A stretch of 22,220 nt of DNA from positions 1-22,220 of the IMG/VR virus record IMGVR_UViG_3300037357_000069. The stretch is one strand, 5' to 3'. This DNA comes from a virus. This document shows, in pieces, positions 8,744-14,822 of the stretch; position 1 is the first letter of the stretch; each line of letters begins with the position of its first letter. A model generated the notes under the pieces. That model worked only from the letters and a program-made list of their open reading frames with translations, was not told the DNA's origin and ran no database searches. Made by a program: the position numbers and the translations under genes.

Positions 8744-9127
8744 TTATTGCTGGATGATTCCAACATTGACTGAGTTGGTGGTGGTTATTGAAAACCGCTG
8801 CCAGATGGGAGCGGTGAGCTGGCCTGGCGCCCAGGTATATGTTCCGGCATTAGTCACAGTCGGAACGAAAGTCGCATTGGTAAAAAAGTTCGTTCCGTCC
8901 ATAGACCACGCAAGGTAAATCGTCATCGCAGTGGTGGCTGTCAATCCACCATCGGTAATGAGAAACGTCCCCGGATTGTAAGTGGCTGTGCTAACGCTAT
9001 TCGATCCAGAAATGTAGGTCGTGTTATTGACTGTCTGCATTGATCCTACCCAAACAATTGCGGCATAGGTTGCCATCGCAACGAGCAGAACAACCAAGAG
9101 GCAAATCAGATTAGCGTATTTCTTCAT
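8744..9127 (-). CDS. Small exported or membrane-anchored Thr/Asn-rich protein
   Basis: 127 residues beginning MKKYANLICLLVVLLVAMAT, a lysine-led strongly hydrophobic segment that reads as a signal peptide or signal anchor (possible cleavage around TYA-AIV). The remainder is Thr/Asn-rich beta-type sequence (NNTTYISGSNSVSTATYN, later YLAWSMDGTNFFTNATF) resembling secreted Verrucomicrobia-style adhesin domains. No family is recognised. It is odd to find an export signal between neck and tail-tube genes. It may be a surface decoration or a superinfection-related envelope protein. The 18-bp gene-start motif lies directly upstream at 9133-9150, ending five bases before the ATG. Confidence 0.6.
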   Translation of the reverse strand: MKKYANLICLLVVLLVAMATYAAIVWVGSMQTVNNTTYISGSNSVSTATYNPGTFLITDGGLTATTAMTIYLAWSMDGTNFFTNATFVPTVTNAGTYTWAPGQLTAPIWQRFSITTTNSVNVGIIQQ

Positions 9128-9132
9128 TTCAA

Positions 9133-9150
9133 TTTTCGCTTGGAGTCAAC
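9133..9150 (-). promoter_or_regulatory. Recurrent gene-start motif, copy 2
   Basis: GTTGACTCC-N5-AAAA on the minus strand, followed by TTGAA and the ATG. Together with the preceding TGA stop and the following TTG, 20 of 24 positions match copy 1. Confidence 0.45.
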
Positions 9151-9549
9151 TCAGAAAAGCGGAGCTATCGAAAGATGCAAGACAGTGCGTCCGGCTACTT
9201 TGGAGTTTGGATCGAAGTGCCAATGCGCGTCAACGACAACCGCTTGTGCCGAGTGGGCCGCAATCTCCGCTTTCAATGCAGCCTTCCAGTGATCTTGAAT
9301 AGCAACCGCCTGGCTCCCCTTGCCTTTGGCCTCTGGCACTTTGGCCGCGTCAATAGCGGCCCCCACATCGGCCCTCGAGCCTCTCGCGGAAAACGACCAT
9401 GTCTTGAGAGGGGGCGTTGTGCTTTCGTGCGTGCTCAGCACTTTAGGGCGCCTGGAAGACACGCTTGGCGTCGTTGGATTCTCAGTAAGAGCCTTTGCCG
9501 CTTCCTGGGATGCAGCCTCTTGCTGCGCAGTAATTAACGGAGTGTCCAT
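9151..9549 (-). CDS. Small virion-associated protein of unknown function
   Basis: 132 residues from the ATG at 9549, 14 nt after the previous stop. A longer start at 9600 would overlap that gene. The first half is low-complexity, with Ala, Glu, Thr and Ser (MDTPLITAQQEAASQEAAKA). The second half is more ordered and ends VDAHWHFDPNSKVAGRTVLH before LSIAPLF, a short His/Trp-containing beta segment. Neither half matches a family I know. Its location between a probable tail terminator and tail tube genes suggests a minor tail or head-tail component. Confidence 0.5.
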   Translation of the reverse strand: MDTPLITAQQEAASQEAAKALTENPTTPSVSSRRPKVLSTHESTTPPLKTWSFSARGSRADVGAAIDAAKVPEAKGKGSQAVAIQDHWKAALKAEIAAHSAQAVVVDAHWHFDPNSKVAGRTVLHLSIAPLF

Positions 9550-9563
9550 AATAGAATGTGGGG

Positions 9564-10139
9564 TTAGGTGAGGTTGATCGTGACTGGCTGAACTTGACAC
9601 CGGAAATTTCGGACTTCCACGAATGAAGCCCCTCCCTCATTTGGCTCTCCCCTTGTATCCCCGGTATAAATCATGTGCTGCAAAGTGAAGTTCGCCATGT
9701 CATAGTTATTGGCCTGGTCCTGCGCCAATCCCGTTGTTGCAAGCGCATTCCCGGCCGCAGTTATCAACTGGCAGACCGTGTCAAGATATTGGCGTTCCCC
9801 GGCGTAGACTTGCTTCAGGGCATAGTCCCATGCCCCGATAACCGCATCCATGATGACTCTTGGAAGCTCAAGGTTCTTTGGGAACGGATTTGAAGCGATG
9901 GTCATTTCCGCTTTAATCATCACGTCAAACATATTGCTTTGCGGGGTTGCCTGAGAACGCATGGAATGGATCGTTACATTCGGATAACTCTTTTTGAAAA
10001 CATTGTTGGCGGTGGAAATCTGACAGGCGAATGGGCTGCCCTGCATCCCGGCAATGGGAATGGAGTTCAAACCGAGACTCAGGCCATACGCTCTTATGCT
10101 ACGGTCGAGCTGAGAGCCGACATTGGGAAGGATTGTCAT
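9564..10139 (-). CDS. Probable tail terminator or tail completion protein
   Basis: 191 residues starting MTILPNVGSQLDRSIRAY, with its ATG overlapping the previous stop (ATGA). The protein alternates helices and strands: TIHSMRSQATPQSNMFDVMI, then KNLELPRVIMDAVIGAWDYA, ending VQPVTINLT. No signal peptide or catalytic motif is seen. In lambda-like and HK97-like phages the gene after the neck protein commonly encodes the tail terminator, which binds the end of the tube, and both size and order agree. The sequence itself is not diagnostic. Confidence 0.5.
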   Translation of the reverse strand: MTILPNVGSQLDRSIRAYGLSLGLNSIPIAGMQGSPFACQISTANNVFKKSYPNVTIHSMRSQATPQSNMFDVMIKAEMTIASNPFPKNLELPRVIMDAVIGAWDYALKQVYAGERQYLDTVCQLITAAGNALATTGLAQDQANNYDMANFTLQHMIYTGDTRGEPNEGGASFVEVRNFRCQVQPVTINLT

Positions 10140-10936
10140 TTCAGCATCGCGTTCATTTCGTTGAATAACTCGTCGTTTCGCTTTTGCATATAGGCTAGAG
10201 TGTTGATTTCCTCTTCCTTAATTGCTTGCTCCATAGCATCAATGGCGCCCTTGGTTTGGATAGCTTTTTGCACGCTCACGGCATTGACACCTTGCTGGCC
10301 GGTTGCGTTCTCAGCAGTGGAGGATACTAATCCGGTCCCGGCCTTGGCTGGCGATGTAACACCGGCCCGGTCGGTAAAATCATAATCATACTTCGCGTCA
10401 TCCATCGACGATCCGCGCCGCTTGACCGCGAAAGGAGACAGTCGTTTCATTGCATCAATCCAACCCGATTGAACGAAATGAGTGGAACTTCGACGGCCTC
10501 TCAGGAGCTTTAACGCCAATCTCTTCATTGCAGCCGCGCCAGCAGCCCTGGAAACGCCCTTGAACGGGTTTTTGAAGTTGCTCCACCTTCCGACACCTTC
10601 CGTCGATACTGAGCCTTTGGCGGCCCTTGTGGCGATGATTAGAGCCACAAGGGGAACATCCTTCGCCCTGGACGATCCATGGGTAAAGCTATGCCGCATT
10701 ACTTGCTTGCCTTTGCGAGTGACAAGGTTTCCCTGTCTGTCAACTCGCGGAGAGGAAACTTTACCCAAATCCGAATCAATCTGCGCAACCGTTTCAAATG
10801 GTGTCAACTGTTTTGCTCGCGCGGAGATGTAATAAGCCGCTGTGTTGACCACCTCAGCATCGGTGCGGCCTTGAAAAGCAATTCTCATGCGCAAGGCTTT
10901 GTTCAAGCCTGACATATCGAATGAGGATGCGCCCAT
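10136..10936 (-). CDS. Basic neck/head-tail completion type protein
   Basis: About 266 residues from the ATG at 10936 (MGASSFDMSGLNKALRM), which follows the upstream stop as TAATATG and has AAGGGG seven bases ahead. A start at 10951 would add five residues and overlap the upstream gene. The protein is rich in Arg/Lys and Ala. It shows the pattern of a small neck domain near the N-terminus (TDAEVVNTAAYYISARAKQL), then a basic central region (RLALKLLRGRRSSTHFVQSG) and a C-terminal charged helix. Order suggests a tail completion/neck protein of the HK97 gp10 type. Its length is greater than usual (about 110-150 residues), so the extra middle region is unexplained. Confidence 0.5.
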   Translation of the reverse strand: MGASSFDMSGLNKALRMRIAFQGRTDAEVVNTAAYYISARAKQLTPFETVAQIDSDLGKVSSPRVDRQGNLVTRKGKQVMRHSFTHGSSRAKDVPLVALIIATRAAKGSVSTEGVGRWSNFKNPFKGVSRAAGAAAMKRLALKLLRGRRSSTHFVQSGWIDAMKRLSPFAVKRRGSSMDDAKYDYDFTDRAGVTSPAKAGTGLVSSTAENATGQQGVNAVSVQKAIQTKGAIDAMEQAIKEEEINTLAYMQKRNDELFNEMNAMLK

Positions 10937-10937
10937 A

Positions 10938-11309
10938 TTAAGCCCCTTCATCCGCCGAGTTAAGCCCTAGTGTCAACTGCAATCCTCCGGTAAGAATTGT
11001 CACGTCGATACATTTATAGGAGTCCCCAAGGTATTGCATGAAAGTTTCCAGCATGGCGTCCTTGACCTGTTGCGGCGTGGTTAAAGCTTCTGTCAAGAAC
11101 GGTTTCACCAGCACGCCTTGAATCTCCAAATCGTATATCCTGGATTGTCCGCCAACGGTGAGATCATGCTTCATGGCCGCGCTTCCTGGAACTACTGGAT
11201 AGTTTACATCCCCCCAGACAAGAACCGGGCAATCCTTTCCCAGAATAGCCTGTATCTGACTCAGTCCCGCCGCATGTTGCGCGAATAAATTCACAAATCT
11301 TTCCGGCAA
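10938..11309 (-). CDS. Probable head-tail connector protein
   Basis: About 123 residues. The only reasonable start in frame is a TTG at 11309, since a stop precedes it at about 11352 and no ATG or GTG lies between. Upstream in-frame codons read ADYCNRDVY, so the N-terminus could be longer if another rare start is used. The protein opens PERFVNLFAQHAAGLSQIQA and ends in beta-type sequence (CIDVTILTGGLQLTLGLN). Size and position between the capsid block and neck genes suggest a head-completion or connector subunit. A strong hairpin ends nine bases before the TTG, so initiation may be controlled by RNA structure. Confidence 0.5.
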   Translation of the reverse strand: MPERFVNLFAQHAAGLSQIQAILGKDCPVLVWGDVNYPVVPGSAAMKHDLTVGGQSRIYDLEIQGVLVKPFLTEALTTPQQVKDAMLETFMQYLGDSYKCIDVTILTGGLQLTLGLNSADEGA

Positions 11310-11317
11310 ATAAACAT

Positions 11318-11346
11318 CCCGGTTGCAGTAATCAGCCGCAACCGGG
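11318..11346 (-). promoter_or_regulatory. 9-bp perfect hairpin before connector start
   Basis: CCCGGTTGC and GCAACCGGG pair perfectly around an 11-base loop. The hairpin ends nine bases before the TTG start at 11309. No run of T follows, so it is more likely a translation-control or RNA-processing structure than a simple terminator. Confidence 0.5.
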
Positions 11347-11371
11347 TGCTATGAATACAAACACCAAGCTA

Positions 11372-11389
11372 CCCCGCAAACAGGCGGGG
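11372..11389 (-). terminator. GC-rich hairpin after coiled-coil gene, weak terminator
   Basis: CCCCGC and GCGGGG form a 6-bp GC-only stem with a 6-base loop, beginning six bases after the stop codon of the upstream gene. The following minus-strand sequence is TAGCTTGGTGTTTG, only moderately T-rich, so termination would be partial. Confidence 0.4.
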
Positions 11390-11395
11390 AAGATG

Positions 11396-11890
11396 TTACG
11401 ATGCCTTCTTGACGGCTTCAGGCGAAAATTTCTTGAGCCAAGCGTCCTTGTCGAACTTCGACCAGGCGAGCAGGATTTCCCTCTTTTTTTGCAAAGCGCC
11501 AATCTGATCGCCGAGGGCCTTGATTTCCTCCTGCTCACACTCCTTATCGAGCAATCGTCTCTGGCCGGCAAGGGCCTTGATTTTCTTGGCGATGGCCTTG
11601 CAGGATTCACCCAGGCACTTCTGGCAATCCTCCTGTTGACGGACGGGATCGAGCAACCTTCCCCCGGCGTTGAGGTGGCCAATGAGCTTTACCTCATCCG
11701 AGTTCTTGCGCTTGACAAGCTGTTCCTCGGATAGCTCTTTCCCGGTGGCCTCATCCTGGCCAATGGAAATGATTTCCCCGGCGTCGAATTGATTCTCATT
11801 GCTCGGCGCGTCTTCGTCAGACATGCGAACAATAAGCCGGGAATGGTTTGGAAGGTTAGCCTGAAAGTGCGATGTAACTAAGAACAGCAT
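11396..11890 (-). CDS. Charged coiled-coil protein downstream of capsid
   Basis: 164 residues from ATG 11890. An internal ATG at 11824 (MSDEDAPSNENQ) gives 142 residues and a more typical acidic start; neither has a clear Shine-Dalgarno. Tight packing elsewhere slightly favours 11890. The central and C-terminal regions are Lys/Glu/Leu-rich and look coiled-coil (QEDCQKCLGESCKAIAKKIK, then GDQIGALQKKREILLAW). CQKCLGESC gives three closely spaced cysteines, a possible metal or disulfide site. No family is recognised. Position after the capsid fusion suggests a head accessory protein; scaffold-like activity is possible but unproven. Confidence 0.55.
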   Translation of the reverse strand: MLFLVTSHFQANLPNHSRLIVRMSDEDAPSNENQFDAGEIISIGQDEATGKELSEEQLVKRKNSDEVKLIGHLNAGGRLLDPVRQQEDCQKCLGESCKAIAKKIKALAGQRRLLDKECEQEEIKALGDQIGALQKKREILLAWSKFDKDAWLKKFSPEAVKKAS

Positions 11891-11911
11891 AATTTTATTT
11901 TGTTGACTGTA

Positions 11912-12595
11912 CTACGGAAGATAGGGATTGACAGGGTAAGCCCGCAACGTCGCCCCGAAAAGGTTTGTGCCGGCATTGGTCACATAGACGCGGATGTAAC
12001 CCGGCGTGGCTCGCATGTCCCAGGCAATCGTTGTTACGTTGCTCTGCTCATAACTGGCATTGCCATTTGTTATAGCCCCGGTCCCGGAACTGCATCCATT
12101 GGTGAACAATTGGAGCCCTGATGGCAAAATATATGGAGTTCCAAAACCTGACGTCGCAATATTGGGAGTTGTCACAGTTCCTTGCAGCAATCCGAAATTG
12201 GTAGCGTAAAGATTGGTGGCCGAAAGGTTAGTCCCGTTGGCATACATGAAGTTGCTATAGACCTGAGAGAACGGATTGCCGTATGCAAAGTTGGTGAGGA
12301 AAGTCCAATTGGTATTGTCAGCGGAACTTTGCACATAGAAACCCTCAATGTTGGTGCCCCAGTTGGTGCACATGGCCACGTCAAGCACACAGATACCTTC
12401 AAGGTTGCGAGTCCAGACAGGCAGGTTCGTCACGTTGGCCTGGCCGGCCGTGGCGATGTTTGCATAAGGAGCGACGACGTATTCACGCACCGGGCCGAAC
12501 AGGTCCAGCCCGCGCCCGCCGCCCTGCGCAAAGGCCGAATGGCAAAAAGCCGTCATCAGAACCGAGATTGCCAAAATGTTTTTCAAGAGTTTCAT
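11912..12595 (-). CDS. Secreted Asn/Thr-rich protein next to capsid gene
   Basis: About 227 residues from ATG 12595; an in-frame ATG at 12610 would add five residues in front of the signal peptide. The N-terminus is a textbook signal peptide: MKLLKN, a hydrophobic core, then SAFA-QGGG. The mature protein is rich in Asn, Thr and aromatic residues (YVQSSADNTNWTFLTNF, LSATNLYATNFG), very like secreted beta-domain proteins of Verrucomicrobia. It directly follows the capsid gene, where a capsid decoration protein is often encoded. The signal peptide makes an exported surface protein an equal possibility. No Shine-Dalgarno is visible; the upstream sequence is A/T-rich with TTGACA just before the start. 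Confidence 0.65.
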   Translation of the reverse strand: MKLLKNILAISVLMTAFCHSAFAQGGGRGLDLFGPVREYVVAPYANIATAGQANVTNLPVWTRNLEGICVLDVAMCTNWGTNIEGFYVQSSADNTNWTFLTNFAYGNPFSQVYSNFMYANGTNLSATNLYATNFGLLQGTVTTPNIATSGFGTPYILPSGLQLFTNGCSSGTGAITNGNASYEQSNVTTIAWDMRATPGYIRVYVTNAGTNLFGATLRAYPVNPYLP

Positions 12596-12638
12596 GTTAT
12601 TTATTGTCAATTGTGTTTATTGTTTACAACCCGGAATG

Positions 12639-14720
12639 TTAGATGTTGGCCGGGTCGGTGCTCGCGCAGACCGAGGCCGGATGGCGCAACGCCGAATCCA
12701 TGAACAAGTGCATCAGGATGCGATAAGTAGCCGAACTGGCCTGCGTGTAGGGGTCAACAAGAACGTCCAATCCGCCGAAAAACGCGATGATCAATTCTTC
12801 CCAATTCGCGAAGATCATGATGTTATTCAGGATTTGATTGCTGGCCATTGCGGGATAGCCGTTGATCATCCCCTCGCCTTCCGCGTCTTGCCCGTCCCAC
12901 AGGGCGATTTGCACAACGGTGGTGGCCCCGGTGAGAGTCTTCGCCGTCTGCTTGAGTATTCCCCGGCTGGAAGCCGAGGTGACATAGGCCATCTTGCCGA
13001 TGTCCGCATTGAGAATCGCCAGCGCGGTTTCCATGTTGACCAACGAAGCGAAAGTAGGAGCGCCCCCGAAAGTAATGGAACCAATACCAGGCTGATTGAC
13101 CATGCCGACAGGCTCATCAGCCCCGCCGCCGCCAAACATAGCGAGATAGTCTGTTTTGATGGCGAGAACCTTGCTGGCATCGCTCATCATAAAACCTTGG
13201 ATGTCCACCCCGGCCACTGCTTGTTTCAAAAGCTGCAAGCTGAAACGGCCTTCATAGGACAGGCGATGTGGTGTCAAAGGAATCTGATCAATCTGTTGAT
13301 TTGCCACCTGTGTTACTCCCAGCTCGGGCAGAGAGTAGAATGTCGCCGGGGCCGTCTGGCGAGGCAGTAGCATGTTCGCCGTGAGTCCGGCCATTGTCAT
13401 CGCCCCGCGCTTGTAGCACACGAGCCGGTTGCGAAGAAGTTCGATGACCTTGCTGTCCAACACGGTGGGCACCAGCGCGCCGCCTTGCCCGAAATTGCCA
13501 ACGGACATATCGCGCCCTTGGGCGCGCCCGTAACCAACGATTGTTCCCTTTTTCTCGCCGGTGCCAAGGATGGGCACTGAGTTTTCGTAAGAACGAAACC
13601 GCACATCGAAAGGAACCATGAAGCCTTTCGGGGTAATGTCGCCCTCGAAAGTCTTGGTGATACCATCGTGCCATTCGCGCTCGATCCCGTCCTTTGGTTG
13701 ACGAGAATCATGCTTGATGCAAGACAGGATGGCCCGAACCAAATCGTAGGACTTAATATCGTCTTCGCTGTAACCCTCGCTGGCCATCGTCCGAATTTCG
13801 GCCGGCTTCTTGACACCCAGGGCGGTCTGGTAGAGTTTCGCCCGTTCGGTTTCCAGACACACTTCGCCGTCGCGAGTGTCAAGTTCCGCGAGGTATTCGC
13901 GGATAGCTTTTTCCGTGTGCGGGTTTTCATCGATGGTGGTTTTTCCGATGGCGCGAAGCTCCTTCATCGTCGCCCTGTGACGCTTCAACGGGTCCGCGAC
14001 TGGCGCACCGCCGCCGCCTTCACCAGCACCTGCATCGAGTAAAATTCTCATACGTTTCTTTTCTTCTTCGGACATTCGCGGAATGATAAGTTCCACATTT
14101 ACTTTTTTTGGGGAGTCAACTTGAGAGTGGGCGCGCTCCAATTCCGCGCCGCATGCCGGGCAGGTTTCCGTGTCCTGTTCTGTCAATAATGCGGAACATT
14201 CCGGGCAGATGTTATCCAGGTCGGATCGATCCCGGCCAATCCCTACTTTGACATCGGCGGGAACAGGAACGATGGCTATGTGGGTGGGCCTCCACCGATA
14301 GCGCGTTGTCACCATGCCATCAGCAGCTTTATTTGACTCTACGACGCCGGTGCGGTCGTAACCTACGGAGATGTTTTTGCGGATGCCGTCTTGAACGTCC
14401 TGAAAGATTTCCTTGGCAAGCGCAGAATTTCCGAAGCGAACCACCGCTCGACCCTTTCCGTCCTGCACATTGGCGGATTCAATGACACCAATTTGCGAAG
14501 CCGGATCATGTTCGTCGTGGCCGAGTAAGAGGGGATGGTTCCCTGAGTTGATTCGTGAAAAATCATACTCGCCGTCTTTGTGGGAAAGAACTTCGTTCCC
14601 ATCCCATCTTTCAACGGGAGTTTCGCTGCTGAATGACAGTTCCGCCGTGCGCTTCGCGGCGTCTATCTTTGCGCGGTCTATTGTCACTTTCAACCGCAGG
14701 TGTTTGATTTGCTTCGCCAT
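12639..14720 (-). CDS. Prohead protease - HK97-fold major capsid fusion
   Basis: 693 residues. Residues 1-165 are a prohead protease of the HK97/U35 type: a His-containing segment LLGHDEHDPASQIG (His68/His71) and the Ser-containing ISVGY (Ser118), followed by HIAIVPVPADV. Residues 172-190 are a zinc ribbon with CPEC and CPAC. The linker runs to about residue 215. From Met216 (14075) a Glu/Lys-rich scaffold-like helix precedes an HK97-fold capsid domain (ALVPTVLDSKVIELLRNR, then GADEPVGM and PAMASNQI). The protease would cut the scaffold region and itself during head maturation. Protease-capsid fusions are known in lambda-like phages. The gene-start motif at the junction suggests two formerly separate genes. 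It lies between the portal and a secreted protein. Confidence 0.85.
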   Translation of the reverse strand: MAKQIKHLRLKVTIDRAKIDAAKRTAELSFSSETPVERWDGNEVLSHKDGEYDFSRINSGNHPLLLGHDEHDPASQIGVIESANVQDGKGRAVVRFGNSALAKEIFQDVQDGIRKNISVGYDRTGVVESNKAADGMVTTRYRWRPTHIAIVPVPADVKVGIGRDRSDLDNICPECSALLTEQDTETCPACGAELERAHSQVDSPKKVNVELIIPRMSEEEKKRMRILLDAGAGEGGGGAPVADPLKRHRATMKELRAIGKTTIDENPHTEKAIREYLAELDTRDGEVCLETERAKLYQTALGVKKPAEIRTMASEGYSEDDIKSYDLVRAILSCIKHDSRQPKDGIEREWHDGITKTFEGDITPKGFMVPFDVRFRSYENSVPILGTGEKKGTIVGYGRAQGRDMSVGNFGQGGALVPTVLDSKVIELLRNRLVCYKRGAMTMAGLTANMLLPRQTAPATFYSLPELGVTQVANQQIDQIPLTPHRLSYEGRFSLQLLKQAVAGVDIQGFMMSDASKVLAIKTDYLAMFGGGGADEPVGMVNQPGIGSITFGGAPTFASLVNMETALAILNADIGKMAYVTSASSRGILKQTAKTLTGATTVVQIALWDGQDAEGEGMINGYPAMASNQILNNIMIFANWEELIIAFFGGLDVLVDPYTQASSATYRILMHLFMDSALRHPASVCASTDPANI
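14103..14120 (-). promoter_or_regulatory. Recurrent gene-start motif, copy 3, inside fusion gene
   Basis: GTTGACTCC-N5-AAAA within the coding sequence at codons about 200-206, between the protease zinc ribbon and the capsid part. The other three copies lie at gene starts, so this one looks like a retained gene boundary. Confidence 0.45.
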
Positions 14721-14725
14721 TATGC

Positions 14726-14743
14726 TTTTCAGACGGAGTCAAT
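14726..14743 (-). promoter_or_regulatory. Recurrent gene-start motif, copy 4
   Basis: ATTGACTCC-N5-AAAA, followed by GCATA and the ATG of the protease-capsid gene. It lies in the 102-base gap after the portal gene. Confidence 0.45.
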
Positions 14744-14822
14744 TCGCGATTGACAGGATTCCTTTCATCCTCTGGATTTCTTCTTTGTCCGGGTAGCATA
14801 AAAGCAAGGATTCAAAAACGAA

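Noticed and set aside
11351-11734. Plus-strand open frame opposite the coiled-coil gene
   Set aside because: It lies antisense to a better supported minus-strand gene, begins inside the two hairpins, and no plus-strand gene is supported anywhere in the window.
12576-13370. Long plus-strand frame of 264 codons opposite the capsid domain
   Set aside because: It mirrors the well supported capsid domain and shows no domain of its own; it is a shadow of codon bias.
14611-14799. 62-residue minus-strand frame across the portal/protease gap
   Set aside because: More than half lies inside the protease gene in another frame, its sequence is low-complexity and charged, and the protease start with its upstream motif explains the region better.
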